Assembly: GCA_944384655.1 (NCBI GenBank)
Contig: CALWUF010000026.1
Location: 1 to 40,214 of the forward strand
From: an uncultured Butyricicoccus sp.
Lineage (GTDB): Bacteria > Bacillota > Clostridia > Oscillospirales > Butyricicoccaceae
Length of the DNA stretch: 40,214 nucleotides
Direction: 5' to 3'
The stretch's first letter is position 1. Each line of letters begins with the position of its first letter. Shown piece after piece: positions 1 to 6,660 of the stretch. The notes under the pieces are model-generated. The model was given only the letters and a program-made list of their open reading frames with translations, had not been told where the DNA came from and did not search any database. The position numbers and the translations under genes were made by a program.

Positions 1-33
1 GCGGACTGATACTAATAGGTCGAGGGCTTGACC
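1..33 (+). rRNA. 23S rRNA, 3' end (partial)
   Basis: The first 33 bases match the conserved 3' terminus of bacterial 23S rRNA: the GATACTAATAGGTCGAG block followed by GGCTTGACC. Only the extreme 3' end lies in the window; the rest is upstream. The exact end is estimated from the closing-stem sequence. The following spacer carries a GTTCAGTTTTGAGGG segment (about 92-106) of the kind common in Firmicute rRNA spacers. Confidence 0.9.
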
Positions 34-143
34 TGAATAAAAAAGGTTCGGGTAAACTCGGAAAGAAAAGCTTATGTCGAGAAAATTGCTGTTCAGTTTT
101 GAGGGCGCAGAAATGTAAACTCACGAGAAAAAGTTGACGAAAT

Positions 144-219
144 GCACCATTAGCTCAGATGGTAGAGCAACTGACTCTTAATCAGTGGGTCCTGGGTTCG
201 AGTCCCCGATGGTGTACCA
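144..219 (+). tRNA. tRNA-Lys (anticodon CUU)
   Basis: A full cloverleaf can be drawn: acceptor arms GCACCAT/ATGGTGT (the first pair is a G-U), D arm GCTC/GAGC, anticodon stem ACTGA/TCAGT around loop CTCTTAA with anticodon CTT, T loop TTCGAGT, discriminator A and an encoded CCA at 217-219. The T stem has one mismatch. It sits between 23S and 5S rRNA, which is less common than tRNAs in the 16S-23S spacer or after 5S. Confidence 0.95.
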
Positions 220-261
220 CTTGTTTCTGGACACCGAAAACAGATACGGTGTGTGGAAAAT

Positions 262-336
262 GGCCCGTTGGTCAAGCGGCTAAGACGACGGCCTCTCACG
301 CCGTAAACGGGAGTTCGATTCTCCCACGGGTCACCA
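262..336 (+). tRNA. tRNA-Glu (anticodon CUC)
   Basis: Cloverleaf: acceptor GGCCCGT/ACGGGTC, D arm GTC/GAC, anticodon stem ACGGC/GCCGT around loop CTCTCAC with anticodon CTC, T arm GGGAG/CTCCC with loop TTCGATT, discriminator A and encoded CCA at 334-336. It follows tRNA-Lys by 42 bases. Both tRNAs have C at the wobble position, so they read AAG and GAG. Confidence 0.95.
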
Positions 337-344
337 ATTTTTTC

Positions 345-373
345 TTGACATAACACGATGGATGTGTTATTCT
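345..373 (+). promoter_or_regulatory. Possible sigma-A promoter for 5S rRNA
   Basis: TTGACA (345-350), a 17-base spacer and TATTCT (368-373) lie between tRNA-Glu and 5S rRNA. The expected start, near 380, is just ahead of the mature 5S end at about 397. The region also forms an inverted repeat, TAACAC/GTGTTA (351-356 and 364-369). If active, it lets 5S be made independently of 23S. The -35 is perfect, the -10 matches 4 of 6. Confidence 0.5.
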
Positions 374-396
374 AACAGAGGTCTTTCAAAAAGACA

Positions 397-512
<116 letters not shown>

Positions 513-517
513 ATAAA

Positions 518-552
518 TAAAAGACAGGTCCAATGGGATCTGTCTTTTTTGT
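518..552 (+). terminator. Rho-independent terminator of the rRNA operon
   Basis: The arms AAGACAGGTCC (521-531) and GGATCTGTCTT (536-546) pair over 11 bp with one G-U, and are followed by a T run. It directly follows 5S and closes the operon. Confidence 0.88.
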
Positions 553-573
553 TTTTTATGATAAAAAGCGGCA

Positions 574-602
574 TTGACTTTCTATTTTTCCCTTGCTACA
601 AT
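574..602 (+). promoter_or_regulatory. Sigma-A promoter of tyrA
   Basis: TTGACT (574-579), 17-base spacer, TACAAT (597-602). It sits 33 bases before the tyrA ATG. It shows that the possible upstream TTG start at 593, which overlaps the -10 box, is not used. Confidence 0.82.
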
Positions 603-634
603 CAATACAGCATGAAAAACAAAGGAACGATGAT

Positions 635-1474
635 ATGAAACAGAAAACCATTGCGATCATTGGTCTCGGTTTGATTGGCGGTTCATTTGCCCGCGCATTT
701 AAAAAGTATACGGATTACACGGTAATCGGTTTTAACCGCACACAAAGTACGGCAGAATTGGCGCTGAAACAAGGGGTTATTGACGCCATCGGTACGGAAC
801 AAAATTTAGGAGAAGCAGACATTGTCCTGTTATCCATGTATCCGAAAGTATCCTGTGATTTTGTCGAACAGCATATTGAATCGTTTAAACCGGGATGTAT
901 TATTACAGATGATTGCGGTATAAAGGAATATTTGGTACATCGTCTGACTGGCTTGTGCCAGGAACATGGACTGTATTATGTGGGCGGGCATCCGATGGCA
1001 GGACGTGAGGTTTCCGGTTATAAGGCGTCTCATGCCGATCTGTACAAAGGGGCAAGTATGTTGCTTGTACCGACGGATGCCTCTACATCGGAAATTGTAC
1101 ATCAAGTCAAACAGATGTTTGCGTCCATTGGATTCAGTCAGCTTGTGATTACGACGGCGGAACATCATGACCGTATGATTGCCTATACGTCACAGTTGTG
1201 CCATATTATTTCGAGCGCTTATATCAAAAGCCCCTCTGAAATGGAACATAAGGGCTATTCAGGCGGCAGTTATCGCGATTTAACGCGCGTGGCATATTTG
1301 AATGAAACGATGTGGACAGAATTGTTTTTGGAAAATAGACGTGCATTGGTGCCTGAGATTGATGAAATGATTGAGCACTTGACCGAATACCGCGACGCCA
1401 TTGAACAGCAGGATGCAGATACCTTATTCCAGCTTTTGCGCGATGGCAAGCGTCGCAAAGAACAATTTGGCTGA
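635..1474 (+). CDS. tyrA: Prephenate dehydrogenase (TyrA)
   Basis: A 279-residue cytoplasmic enzyme of tyrosine synthesis that oxidatively decarboxylates prephenate to 4-hydroxyphenylpyruvate with NAD(P)+. The N-terminal Rossmann motif GLGLIGGS is at residues 10-17 (Gly10, Gly12, Gly15). The conserved HPMAGRE segment (119-125, catalytic-region His) and the helical motif HHDRMIAYTSQLCH typical of the TyrA dimerisation domain follow. The length fits a monofunctional TyrA without a chorismate mutase or ACT domain. The ATG at 635 has an AAAGGA site about 8 bases upstream. It stands alone with its own promoter; no other aromatic pathway gene is in the window. Family assignment is firm. Confidence 0.93.
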   Translation: MKQKTIAIIGLGLIGGSFARAFKKYTDYTVIGFNRTQSTAELALKQGVIDAIGTEQNLGEADIVLLSMYPKVSCDFVEQHIESFKPGCIITDDCGIKEYLVHRLTGLCQEHGLYYVGGHPMAGREVSGYKASHADLYKGASMLLVPTDASTSEIVHQVKQMFASIGFSQLVITTAEHHDRMIAYTSQLCHIISSAYIKSPSEMEHKGYSGGSYRDLTRVAYLNETMWTELFLENRRALVPEIDEMIEHLTEYRDAIEQQDADTLFQLLRDGKRRKEQFG

Positions 1475-1535
1475 TTTGACCGGGAGAATCAACCGTTTGT
1501 TTGCTGTATGGGCAGAACAAAACGGCAAAAAAACG

Positions 1536-1566
1536 GACCGTTGGCACATACGTCAGCGGTCTTGTT
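1536..1566 (+). terminator. Weak hairpin downstream of tyrA
   Basis: GACCGTTG (1536-1543) pairs with CAGCGGTC (1554-1561) over 8 bp with one G-U, followed by TTGTT. The T run is poor, so it is only a possible tyrA terminator. A second small hairpin, GATTCG/CGAATC, follows at about 1574-1591. Confidence 0.35.
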
Positions 1567-1679
1567 ATATATATGATTCGCCCGGCCGAATCAATGTAAA
1601 ATACGATATGGAGAAACAATGGGGGAGAATGAATCAGGGATGGTCTGGATGTGTGTGTTTGAGATGCAGCCGGGCGATA

Positions 1680-1988
1680 TCATGCCAAAGATTCATCGGT
1701 TTCATAAAAATCTTCATCCGGATCAGCCGGCTCAAAGGTATAGCCGAGCGCAAGGCGCAAACGATATTTTGCCGCAGCCACGGTTTTACATACAGCGGAG
1801 CGGGATAATCCAAATTCAGCTGCGATTTCCTTTTGCGGCATGCCTTCGAGAAAGTTCAGAACGAATACCTGATACTGTTGGCTTGTCAGCGTTTCTGCCA
1901 TGCATGACAAGAGCCGGCGTCGCAGTTCCATATCCGTAGCGACTGAATTTCTTTTTTGGTCGACCGCGTTGTGGTTTGGGTTTGACAT
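1680..1988 (-). CDS. Sigma-70 region 4-like HTH regulator
   Basis: A 102-residue protein starting MSNPNHNAVD. Its centre reads LTSQQYQVFVLNFLEGMPQ followed by KEIAAEFGLSRSAVCKTVAAA, the classic helix-turn-helix of sigma factor region 4 or of sigma-like phage/conjugative-element regulators; it ends in an acidic tail. It lacks region 2, so it is not a complete sigma factor. The ATG at 1988 has GGAGGAGG 9 bases upstream, inside the reading frame of the preceding gene. It therefore overlaps that gene's ORF by 173 bp in another frame and is probably translated by re-initiation. The role is likely transcription control; the target is unknown. Confidence 0.72.
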   Translation of the reverse strand: MSNPNHNAVDQKRNSVATDMELRRRLLSCMAETLTSQQYQVFVLNFLEGMPQKEIAAEFGLSRSAVCKTVAAAKYRLRLALGYTFEPADPDEDFYETDESLA

Positions 1989-2211
1989 AGACAGCTCCCT
2001 CCTCCGGCTTGTCATAATAATGTTCCAGATGAAATGCCGTTTGACGGCTTTCGCAGACCATGATATGTAAGGCGTTAATTCGCCTGCGCAGTTTGCGGCG
2101 GACTTCCAGCGATATGGTACGAGAGGCCTGCGCTTCCAACTGATGAATACGCGCTTCCATGACAGCGGCATTCTGTAAGTATTCTTTTGAAAGTTCTTTT
2201 AGCGAACACAT
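1816..2211 (-). CDS. Small helical protein upstream of and overlapping the sigma-like gene
   Basis: A 131-residue reading frame. The first ~70 residues are strongly helical (MCSLKELSKEYLQNAAVMEA, then a run rich in R, E and L, then HLEHYYDK) and resemble the short helical proteins often found just before region 4-like regulators in Clostridia. From residue ~75 the protein becomes basic (KPKPQRGRPKKK) and continues to 1816 entirely within the overlap with the next gene. The true functional end may therefore be the helical part, with the tail carried by chance or by overlap. AGAGGT lies 7 bases before the ATG. No function can be assigned; a shared regulatory role with the downstream gene is inferred from the overlap. 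Confidence 0.6.
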   Translation of the reverse strand: MCSLKELSKEYLQNAAVMEARIHQLEAQASRTISLEVRRKLRRRINALHIMVCESRQTAFHLEHYYDKPEEGAVYVKPKPQRGRPKKKFSRYGYGTATPALVMHGRNADKPTVSGIRSELSRRHAAKGNRS

Positions 2212-2530
2212 GTCATATACCTCTCATTTAAGAATATTGTCGGAAAAAAGAATAAAAATTGTTTTTGGGGAAATAATGTCGAAATAACTCGGTTTTTTGC
2301 AGAATATTGCGTTTAATATTTATTATAATTACATAATATCCTGATGGAGAGAGAAAGTCAATGTTGTATTCAGTCAAATATAATGATATAATGATAGAAA
2401 AATTCGGTCTGGAAATCAATTGCTGTTATTTTGTTGGAACGCAGTGACATCCTGCCTGGACCGGTCGAAAGGAAACAATCCCCTCAATCCGTTGCACACA
2501 GGATTGGGGGGATTGGGTTATTTTGAACAT
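2212..2530. other. Intergenic region between the nested pair and the GTPase operon
   Basis: About 320 bases without a convincing gene. 2225-2400 is very AT-rich and must hold the leftward promoter of the nested pair; a TATAAT-like box on the minus strand near 2323 is one candidate but no good -35 is visible. 2401-2470 holds nothing I recognise. The right end contains the hairpin listed separately. Confidence 0.4.
2477..2514 (-). terminator. Terminator of the COG0523 GTPase operon
   Basis: AATCCCCTCAATCC (2477-2490) and GGATTGGGGGGATT (2501-2514) form a long stem with one mismatch and a 10-base loop. It lies 17 bases after the stop at 2531. The T run on the minus strand is short (TTGTTTCC), so termination may be imperfect. 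Confidence 0.6.
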
Positions 2531-3475
2531 TTATTTCATATAACAGATATCATCTTGTGGCTTTTGTGCCGGTACCAGTGATTTGACATAGAGCACAGGA
2601 CCATTCCCCTGATATTCCGGGAAAAATTCATCGCGGACTTCTGCCGTCACAGTATACCAATCCCGATCTACCAGGGTATCCGCAGAGGGATGTTTGCATA
2701 CCATGGCAAGGAATGTGATATCTTCTGCACAGCACAGCATGGTAAACCGTCCTGCGGCAAAACAATTTTTTTGCATACCTTTTGGACGATATACCTGACA
2801 AAGATAGCGCACCGTATGTCCGGCATATTTATCGGTGTGTTCCATCGCGTCAAAATACCATTGACCATACACGGATTCTGAAATGTCAACGATATCGGCG
2901 GATAAATCGAGATTGGCACTCAAATCTTCCTGATAGACTTCGCTTTCACCATTTGGATAGTCAAGGAAGATATCAGCACGGCGGTTAATCATGCGCACAC
3001 GTCGATTTTTGATGATTTCCTTTGTCTTTTCATCCGCACGGTTAAAGATGATCATATCCGTCAGCTGCAACATTTCAAACATATAGCCACCCATGTTTTG
3101 GAAATACATGTCAAACGTGCGTGCATCGATGGTTGTGACGGTTTGATACAGTGTCCAATGTTTCGGGAACGTGCCCGGTTTGATATCGGACAGTTTCCAC
3201 ATGCCGTTCCATTCGACCATAACGCGTTCGGGTTTATATTTGCGGTTGCATTCGTGCAGCAGCAATTGATTGAAATCCTCCTGGTTTTCCACCAGTTTGA
3301 GCACACAATTGGTATTGCGCAGAAGATCGTAATCAAATTGGACTTCACCGTCTTCACACAAAAAAAGTAAGGTGCGTTCCCCTTCGGCGAAGTTGGGATC
3401 GTTTAAGATGGATTGGATGAATGAAGTTTTGCCGCTCTCCAGAAAACCGGTAAAGAAATAAACAGGGACTTCCAT
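2531..3475 (-). CDS. CobW/COG0523-related P-loop GTPase
   Basis: A 314-residue protein with a Walker A of the G3E type (GFLESGKTS, residues 10-18) and a G4-like FNRADE (NKxD variant) near residue 145. The C-terminal half (YLCQVYRPKGMQKNCFAAGR and onward) resembles the beta-rich domain of CobW-type and TIGR03943-type proteins. It lacks the CxCC metal site of its neighbour. COG0523 GTPases deliver or sense metals, mostly zinc or cobalt; here that is inferred from family and context. It starts 9 bases after the His-rich GTPase stop, with GAGGTG before its ATG, so the two are one operon and may act as partners. Substrate unknown. Confidence 0.75.
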   Translation of the reverse strand: MEVPVYFFTGFLESGKTSFIQSILNDPNFAEGERTLLFLCEDGEVQFDYDLLRNTNCVLKLVENQEDFNQLLLHECNRKYKPERVMVEWNGMWKLSDIKPGTFPKHWTLYQTVTTIDARTFDMYFQNMGGYMFEMLQLTDMIIFNRADEKTKEIIKNRRVRMINRRADIFLDYPNGESEVYQEDLSANLDLSADIVDISESVYGQWYFDAMEHTDKYAGHTVRYLCQVYRPKGMQKNCFAAGRFTMLCCAEDITFLAMVCKHPSADTLVDRDWYTVTAEVRDEFFPEYQGNGPVLYVKSLVPAQKPQDDICYMK

Positions 3476-3484
3476 ATGAGCACC

Positions 3485-4618
3485 TCAGGCAAACAACTCA
3501 GTGAGCGCATCTTGTTTGATGCCGGAGCCAATGACGCACAGACGACCGGTATACTCTGCGTTACCGCGGCGAAGTTCAATTTCATCCGGCACCATATCGA
3601 AATGCAGCCAACCGCCATCCTGTGCGGGGACAATACCTTTGGCACGAAGAACAATGCCAAACAATTCCGTATCCCCCAACTGTTCCAGACGGGCGCGCAG
3701 ATCATCTTCGGTATATTTGTGAGCGGTTTCCATGCCCCAGCTTGTAAACACTTCATCTGCATCGTGATGGTGATGACCGCAGGAGCACACGCCGTGCTCA
3801 TCATAGTGATGTTCGTGATGATGTCCGTGGTCATGGTCACAGTGCTCGTGATGATGTTCGTGGTCATGGTTGCAGTGCTCATGATGATGTTCGTGGTCAT
3901 GGTCGCAGTGCTCATGATGATGTTCATGCTCATGACCGCAGCCACAGGATTCATCATGATGATGGTGATGATGTGGCTCATGCGCATACAGTTCGGCGGC
4001 ATCCAGCAGCGCCTGATGACCGTCGGCGCACATAACATCATAGATCTGTTCGCCGGTCAGTTCATCCCATGGTGTGGTAATGATACGGGTGTGTTCATCC
4101 GTGTGCGCACGGATCAAATGGAGTGCCTCGTCCAGACGCGTTTGACTGATGTTCTGTGTGCGGCTGAGGACAATGGTACCTGCACTCTCCAATTGGTTGT
4201 TATAGAATTCGCCAAAATTTTTGATATACATGCGGCATTTGGATGCATCGCAGACCGTAGTCAGGCAGCCCATTTCGACAGAACCTTCCTGAAGTACCGG
4301 CTGGACGGCAGCGGCAACATCAGACAGCTTGCCTACGCCGGACGGTTCGATGATGATGCAATCCGGTGTAAATTGTTCCAAAACATCATGTAATGCCTTG
4401 CCGAAATCTCCAACCAGCGTACAGCAGATACAACCGGAATTCATCTCAGTGATTTCAATGCCTGCATCCTGGAGGAAACCGCCGTCAATACCGATTTCCC
4501 CGAATTCATTTTCAATGAGGACAACTTTTTTGCCCTTCAATGGACCTTCCAGCAGCTTGCGGATCAGCGTGGTTTTGCCTGCGCCAAGGAAGCCGGAAAT
4601 AATGTCAATTTTCGTCAT
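3485..4618 (-). CDS. His-rich COG0523 (CobW-type) metallochaperone GTPase
   Basis: A 377-residue G3E GTPase. Visible motifs: Walker A GFLGAGKT (9-16), the metal-binding CxCC motif as GCICC (Cys63, 65, 66), EPSGVG (switch II), and a C-terminal CobW domain. Between ~213 and 285 lies an extreme His/Cys tract: a hexa-His stretch, DESCGCG, four 11-residue repeats of the HEHHHEHCDHD type, then CSCGHHHH. Such tracts bind zinc, nickel or cobalt. The usual NKxD G4 motif is replaced by SRTQ (~152-155). Start at the 4618 ATG is preferred over the GTG at 4627 because AGAAGGTG lies just before it and overlaps the GTG. Likely role: metal insertion or zinc allocation, given the zinc-type ArsR gene across the divergent promoter. 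Confidence 0.88.
   Translation of the reverse strand: MTKIDIISGFLGAGKTTLIRKLLEGPLKGKKVVLIENEFGEIGIDGGFLQDAGIEITEMNSGCICCTLVGDFGKALHDVLEQFTPDCIIIEPSGVGKLSDVAAAVQPVLQEGSVEMGCLTTVCDASKCRMYIKNFGEFYNNQLESAGTIVLSRTQNISQTRLDEALHLIRAHTDEHTRIITTPWDELTGEQIYDVMCADGHQALLDAAELYAHEPHHHHHHDESCGCGHEHEHHHEHCDHDHEHHHEHCNHDHEHHHEHCDHDHGHHHEHHYDEHGVCSCGHHHHDADEVFTSWGMETAHKYTEDDLRARLEQLGDTELFGIVLRAKGIVPAQDGGWLHFDMVPDEIELRRGNAEYTGRLCVIGSGIKQDALTELFA
3797..3928 (-). repeat. Four 33-bp tandem repeats encoding His-rich units
   Basis: Four in-frame units of 11 residues: HEHHHEHCDHD, HEHHHEHCNHD, HEHHHEHCDHD and HGHHHEHHYDE. The first three are nearly identical at DNA level (GTGGTCATGGT-type units on the plus strand), indicating recent repeat expansion; the fourth has drifted. 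Copy number could vary between strains. Confidence 0.85.
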
Positions 4619-4680
4619 ATAAAACACCTTCTATTTGATTTTATAAACCATGTTAGGAGAGGGAAGGAATCCCAATGATG

Positions 4681-4709
4681 ATAGTACACCAAATCAGGAG
4701 AAATTGCAA
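4681..4709 (-). promoter_or_regulatory. Promoter of the GTPase operon
   Basis: On the minus strand: TTGCAA (4709-4704), 17-base spacer, TACTAT (4686-4681). It lies 63 bases before the start at 4618. No Zur-type dyad was recognised around it. Confidence 0.68.
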
Positions 4710-4797
4710 GCAGACACGGACAACTGTATGTTTCATTTTTCCCATTTTTTCACGCTGCAAGTCCGGAAAAATCACAAAATAATGGAAAAGGTGATGA

Positions 4798-4826
4798 TTG
4801 ACACGGCGGGTAAGATGCCGTACAAT
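4798..4826 (+). promoter_or_regulatory. Promoter of the DUF308-arsR operon
   Basis: TTGACA (4798-4803), 17-base spacer, TACAAT (4821-4826): a near-perfect sigma-A promoter 50 bases before the ATG at 4876. The spacer and start region are where the downstream ArsR protein would be expected to bind if it autoregulates. Confidence 0.85.
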
Positions 4827-4875
4827 CAAAGTAAATCATGTGGTCGATAGACCGCATGGAAGGAGGCAATTTCTT

Positions 4876-5466
4876 ATGTTTGAAACATTCCGCAGTATCC
4901 GCAATCGTATGCTGCTTACGGCTGCCGGCTGTTTTGCGTTGGGTATGGCGTTGTTGTTGTTTCCCGATATGTTTTTGACAATGATCTGTTATATCATCGG
5001 CGCGTTATTGATTGCCTGGGGCGTATTGGGTATTCTCGGCTGCCTGCGCGACCATGTTGCGCGTACGGGTACGCTGCTTGTCAGTGTGATTGCGGCGGGA
5101 ACGGGCATTTTTGTCATCAGCCAGCCCAGAACCATCAGCTCCATTTTGCCGATCGTCGTGGGTTTGATCCTTTTGATCGATGGCATTGTGAATGTGCGGC
5201 ATGGCATTGGTCTGCGCCAGTTTGGTGATCGCGCGAGTACGTCGGTGCTGGTTCTCGGCGTCATCACGGTTGTATTTGGTCTGGTTATCCTGATCAATCC
5301 ATATTCCACCGCAGAATGGACATTCCGTCTGATTGGCATTGCATTGGTATACAGTGGCTTATCTGATTTTATTATTCTTTTTCGTATGAATCGTGCCAAT
5401 CAAGCCTATGAAAATCAGAAAATTATTGATGTGGAAACACGTCCGGTCGATGAGGAGGATGAGTGA
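4876..5466 (+). CDS. HdeD/DUF308 family membrane protein
   Basis: 196 residues with six hydrophobic segments arranged in three pairs (about 15-31, 38-56, 67-84, 91-108, 123-141, 150-168), the layout of HdeD/DUF308 proteins, and an acidic cytoplasmic tail (VETRPVDEEDE). HdeD is linked to acid resistance in enterobacteria, but most homologues have no known function. The start at 4876 follows AGGAGG; the in-frame start at 4798 would lie in the promoter. Its stop overlaps the ArsR start (GTGA), so the two are translationally coupled. The pairing suggests a stress- or metal-inducible membrane protein, which is inference. Confidence 0.8.
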   Translation: MFETFRSIRNRMLLTAAGCFALGMALLLFPDMFLTMICYIIGALLIAWGVLGILGCLRDHVARTGTLLVSVIAAGTGIFVISQPRTISSILPIVVGLILLIDGIVNVRHGIGLRQFGDRASTSVLVLGVITVVFGLVILINPYSTAEWTFRLIGIALVYSGLSDFIILFRMNRANQAYENQKIIDVETRPVDEEDE

Positions 5467-5822
5467 GTGTGAGCGTAGATAAGAAAGAATTGGAAAATAT
5501 GCCGGCAGGTACGGATTTCTTTTCCCTCAGCGATCAAGTGCCAACAGAAGAAGAATTATATGACCTTGCAGAACTGTTCAAGGTATTTGGCGATTCAACC
5601 CGTATTAAAATCTTGTATGTGCTGGTCGAAGGCGATATGAGTGTAGGGGATATTGCGCAGGCGCTCAATATGACGCAAAGTTCCATTTCCCATCAACTGC
5701 GTGTGCTCAAGCAGAGCCGATTGGTGCGTTTCCGCCGCGAGGGAAAAAATATTGTGTATTCGCTGGCGGATGACCATGTGCACACGATTATGAGCCAGGG
5801 TTTGGAGCATCTGGAGGAATGA
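5463..5822 (+). CDS. ArsR/SmtB family repressor with an alpha-5 zinc site
   Basis: 119 residues with a winged-helix ArsR domain: LFKVFGDSTRIKILYVL, then VGDIAQALNMTQSSISHQLR as the recognition helix, then the wing RFRREGKNIVYSL. The last 17 residues follow the pattern D-x-H-x10-H-x2-E (Asp103, His105, His116, Glu119), matching the SmtB alpha-5 zinc ligands Asp104, His106, His117 and Glu120. There is no Cys-based alpha-3 site. So it is predicted to be a zinc-released repressor. It overlaps the DUF308 gene by 4 bp. GTG at 5463 is 4 bases after GAGGAGG; the GTG at 5469 (spacing 10) may be the real start. No zinc efflux pump is adjacent, so its targets are probably this operon and perhaps the facing GTPase genes. 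Confidence 0.9.
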   Translation: MSVSVDKKELENMPAGTDFFSLSDQVPTEEELYDLAELFKVFGDSTRIKILYVLVEGDMSVGDIAQALNMTQSSISHQLRVLKQSRLVRFRREGKNIVYSLADDHVHTIMSQGLEHLEE

Positions 5823-5842
5823 CCCGCCAATGGACCATCTGC

Positions 5843-5871
5843 TTGACGATGGACCGGGCACATGATACAAT
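5843..5871 (+). promoter_or_regulatory. Promoter of the duplicated-domain gene
   Basis: TTGACG (5843-5848), 17-base spacer, TACAAT (5866-5871), 55 bases before the ATG at 5927. Confidence 0.8.
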
Positions 5872-5926
5872 GATAGAACAGAGATATGAAATGTAACAGC
5901 GTGCGCATCAGGCAGGAGGGATTCCC

Positions 5927-6562
5927 ATGACAACGAAGACGGTAGTCACCAGTGCATGTACGTTATATGAGGGCGAACTGCACCGTTCAAGCCAAAATTT
6001 TTCACTGGAAGCGTATGGACGCTATGCGGATTTGCTGTTTCGTGCCTATTATGACTACGGCACGCCTGCACAGCGTGAGGCGGAGGATGTCATGTTTGAC
6101 ATCTGGATTGACGAGCCGATGCGCCATAATCCGGTATATCTGCGCGATATCTGTTCCAAACATGCTGCGCCTACCATGAAATGCGACCGGTTATATATCG
6201 CCAACCCGCGCGGTGCGCAAAAGGAATTTACCGTTGTTGCCGAAGCTGCAATCCGTGTGGACAGCCAGGCAACAGCGATGTCTGATCATAAGCACCGTTC
6301 GAGCGACAACTTTTATCTGGATGAGCTGCCAGACGGGGACGTCAGTTTGCATATTTTTTATCATTATGGCACGCCGATACAAAAGCGCGCGCAGGGAATT
6401 TCCTTCTCTGTCCGGCAAAATAAATTGATGCGTCATCCGCGGGTCATATGGGAGCAGGTGACGGATGGCGCGACGGAGCACAATGAAGCATATGAACGGT
6501 TGTATATTGCCGACCCGCAGGGCGCTGAAGAACCCTTTACTGTAATCATTGCGCAGGCATGA
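5927..6562 (+). CDS. Protein of unknown function with two tandem homologous domains
   Basis: 211 residues, no signal peptide and no membrane segment. The two halves are clearly homologous: SSQNFSLEAY (20-29) matches SSDNFYLDEL (~125), YDYGTPAQREA matches YHYGTPIQKRA, DEPMRHNPVY matches NKLMRHPRVI, and CDRLYIANPRGAQKEFTVV matches YERLYIADPQGAEEPFTVI. Each unit is about 85-90 residues. I do not recognise the family. The shared YGTP, MRH and RLYIA(N/D)PxGA blocks suggest a ligand-binding fold retained in both copies. GGAGG is 7 bases before the ATG. It is monocistronic, with its own promoter and terminator, so context gives no clue to function. Confidence 0.85.
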   Translation: MTTKTVVTSACTLYEGELHRSSQNFSLEAYGRYADLLFRAYYDYGTPAQREAEDVMFDIWIDEPMRHNPVYLRDICSKHAAPTMKCDRLYIANPRGAQKEFTVVAEAAIRVDSQATAMSDHKHRSSDNFYLDELPDGDVSLHIFYHYGTPIQKRAQGISFSVRQNKLMRHPRVIWEQVTDGATEHNEAYERLYIADPQGAEEPFTVIIAQA

Positions 6563-6578
6563 TGGATGAATGAGACCG

Positions 6579-6607
6579 GGAAGCCGCTGAAAAGCGGCTT
6601 CCTTTTG
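6579..6607 (+). terminator. Terminator after the duplicated-domain gene
   Basis: GGAAGCCGCT (6579-6588), loop GAAA, AGCGGCTTCC (6593-6602), then TTTTGTT. A perfect 10-bp stem. Confidence 0.9.
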
Positions 6608-6612
6608 TTCGC

Positions 6613-6656
6613 AAAAAAAATCGCCTGCCTGTCCACGACCTGGACAGGCAGGCGAT
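6613..6656 (-). terminator. Terminator of yjbQ (leftward)
   Basis: A perfect 16-bp stem (6620-6635 with 6641-6656) around a 5-base loop, followed on the minus strand by eight T. It begins 5 bases after the yjbQ stop. Confidence 0.93.
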
Positions 6657-6660
6657 CGTA

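Noticed and set aside
1619..1939. Plus-strand frame downstream of tyrA (MGENESGMVWM...)
   Set aside because: It runs antisense into the sigma-like gene, has weak initiation signals and no domain; the minus-strand HTH is convincing.
3797..3928. Tandem 33-bp units considered as a CRISPR array
   Set aside because: Repeats are contiguous, in frame, with no spacers, and encode a His tract.
3476..4393. Plus-strand frame with long Met/Val runs that look like membrane helices
   Set aside because: It is the complement of the His-codon repeats in the COG0523 gene; apparent helices are an artefact.
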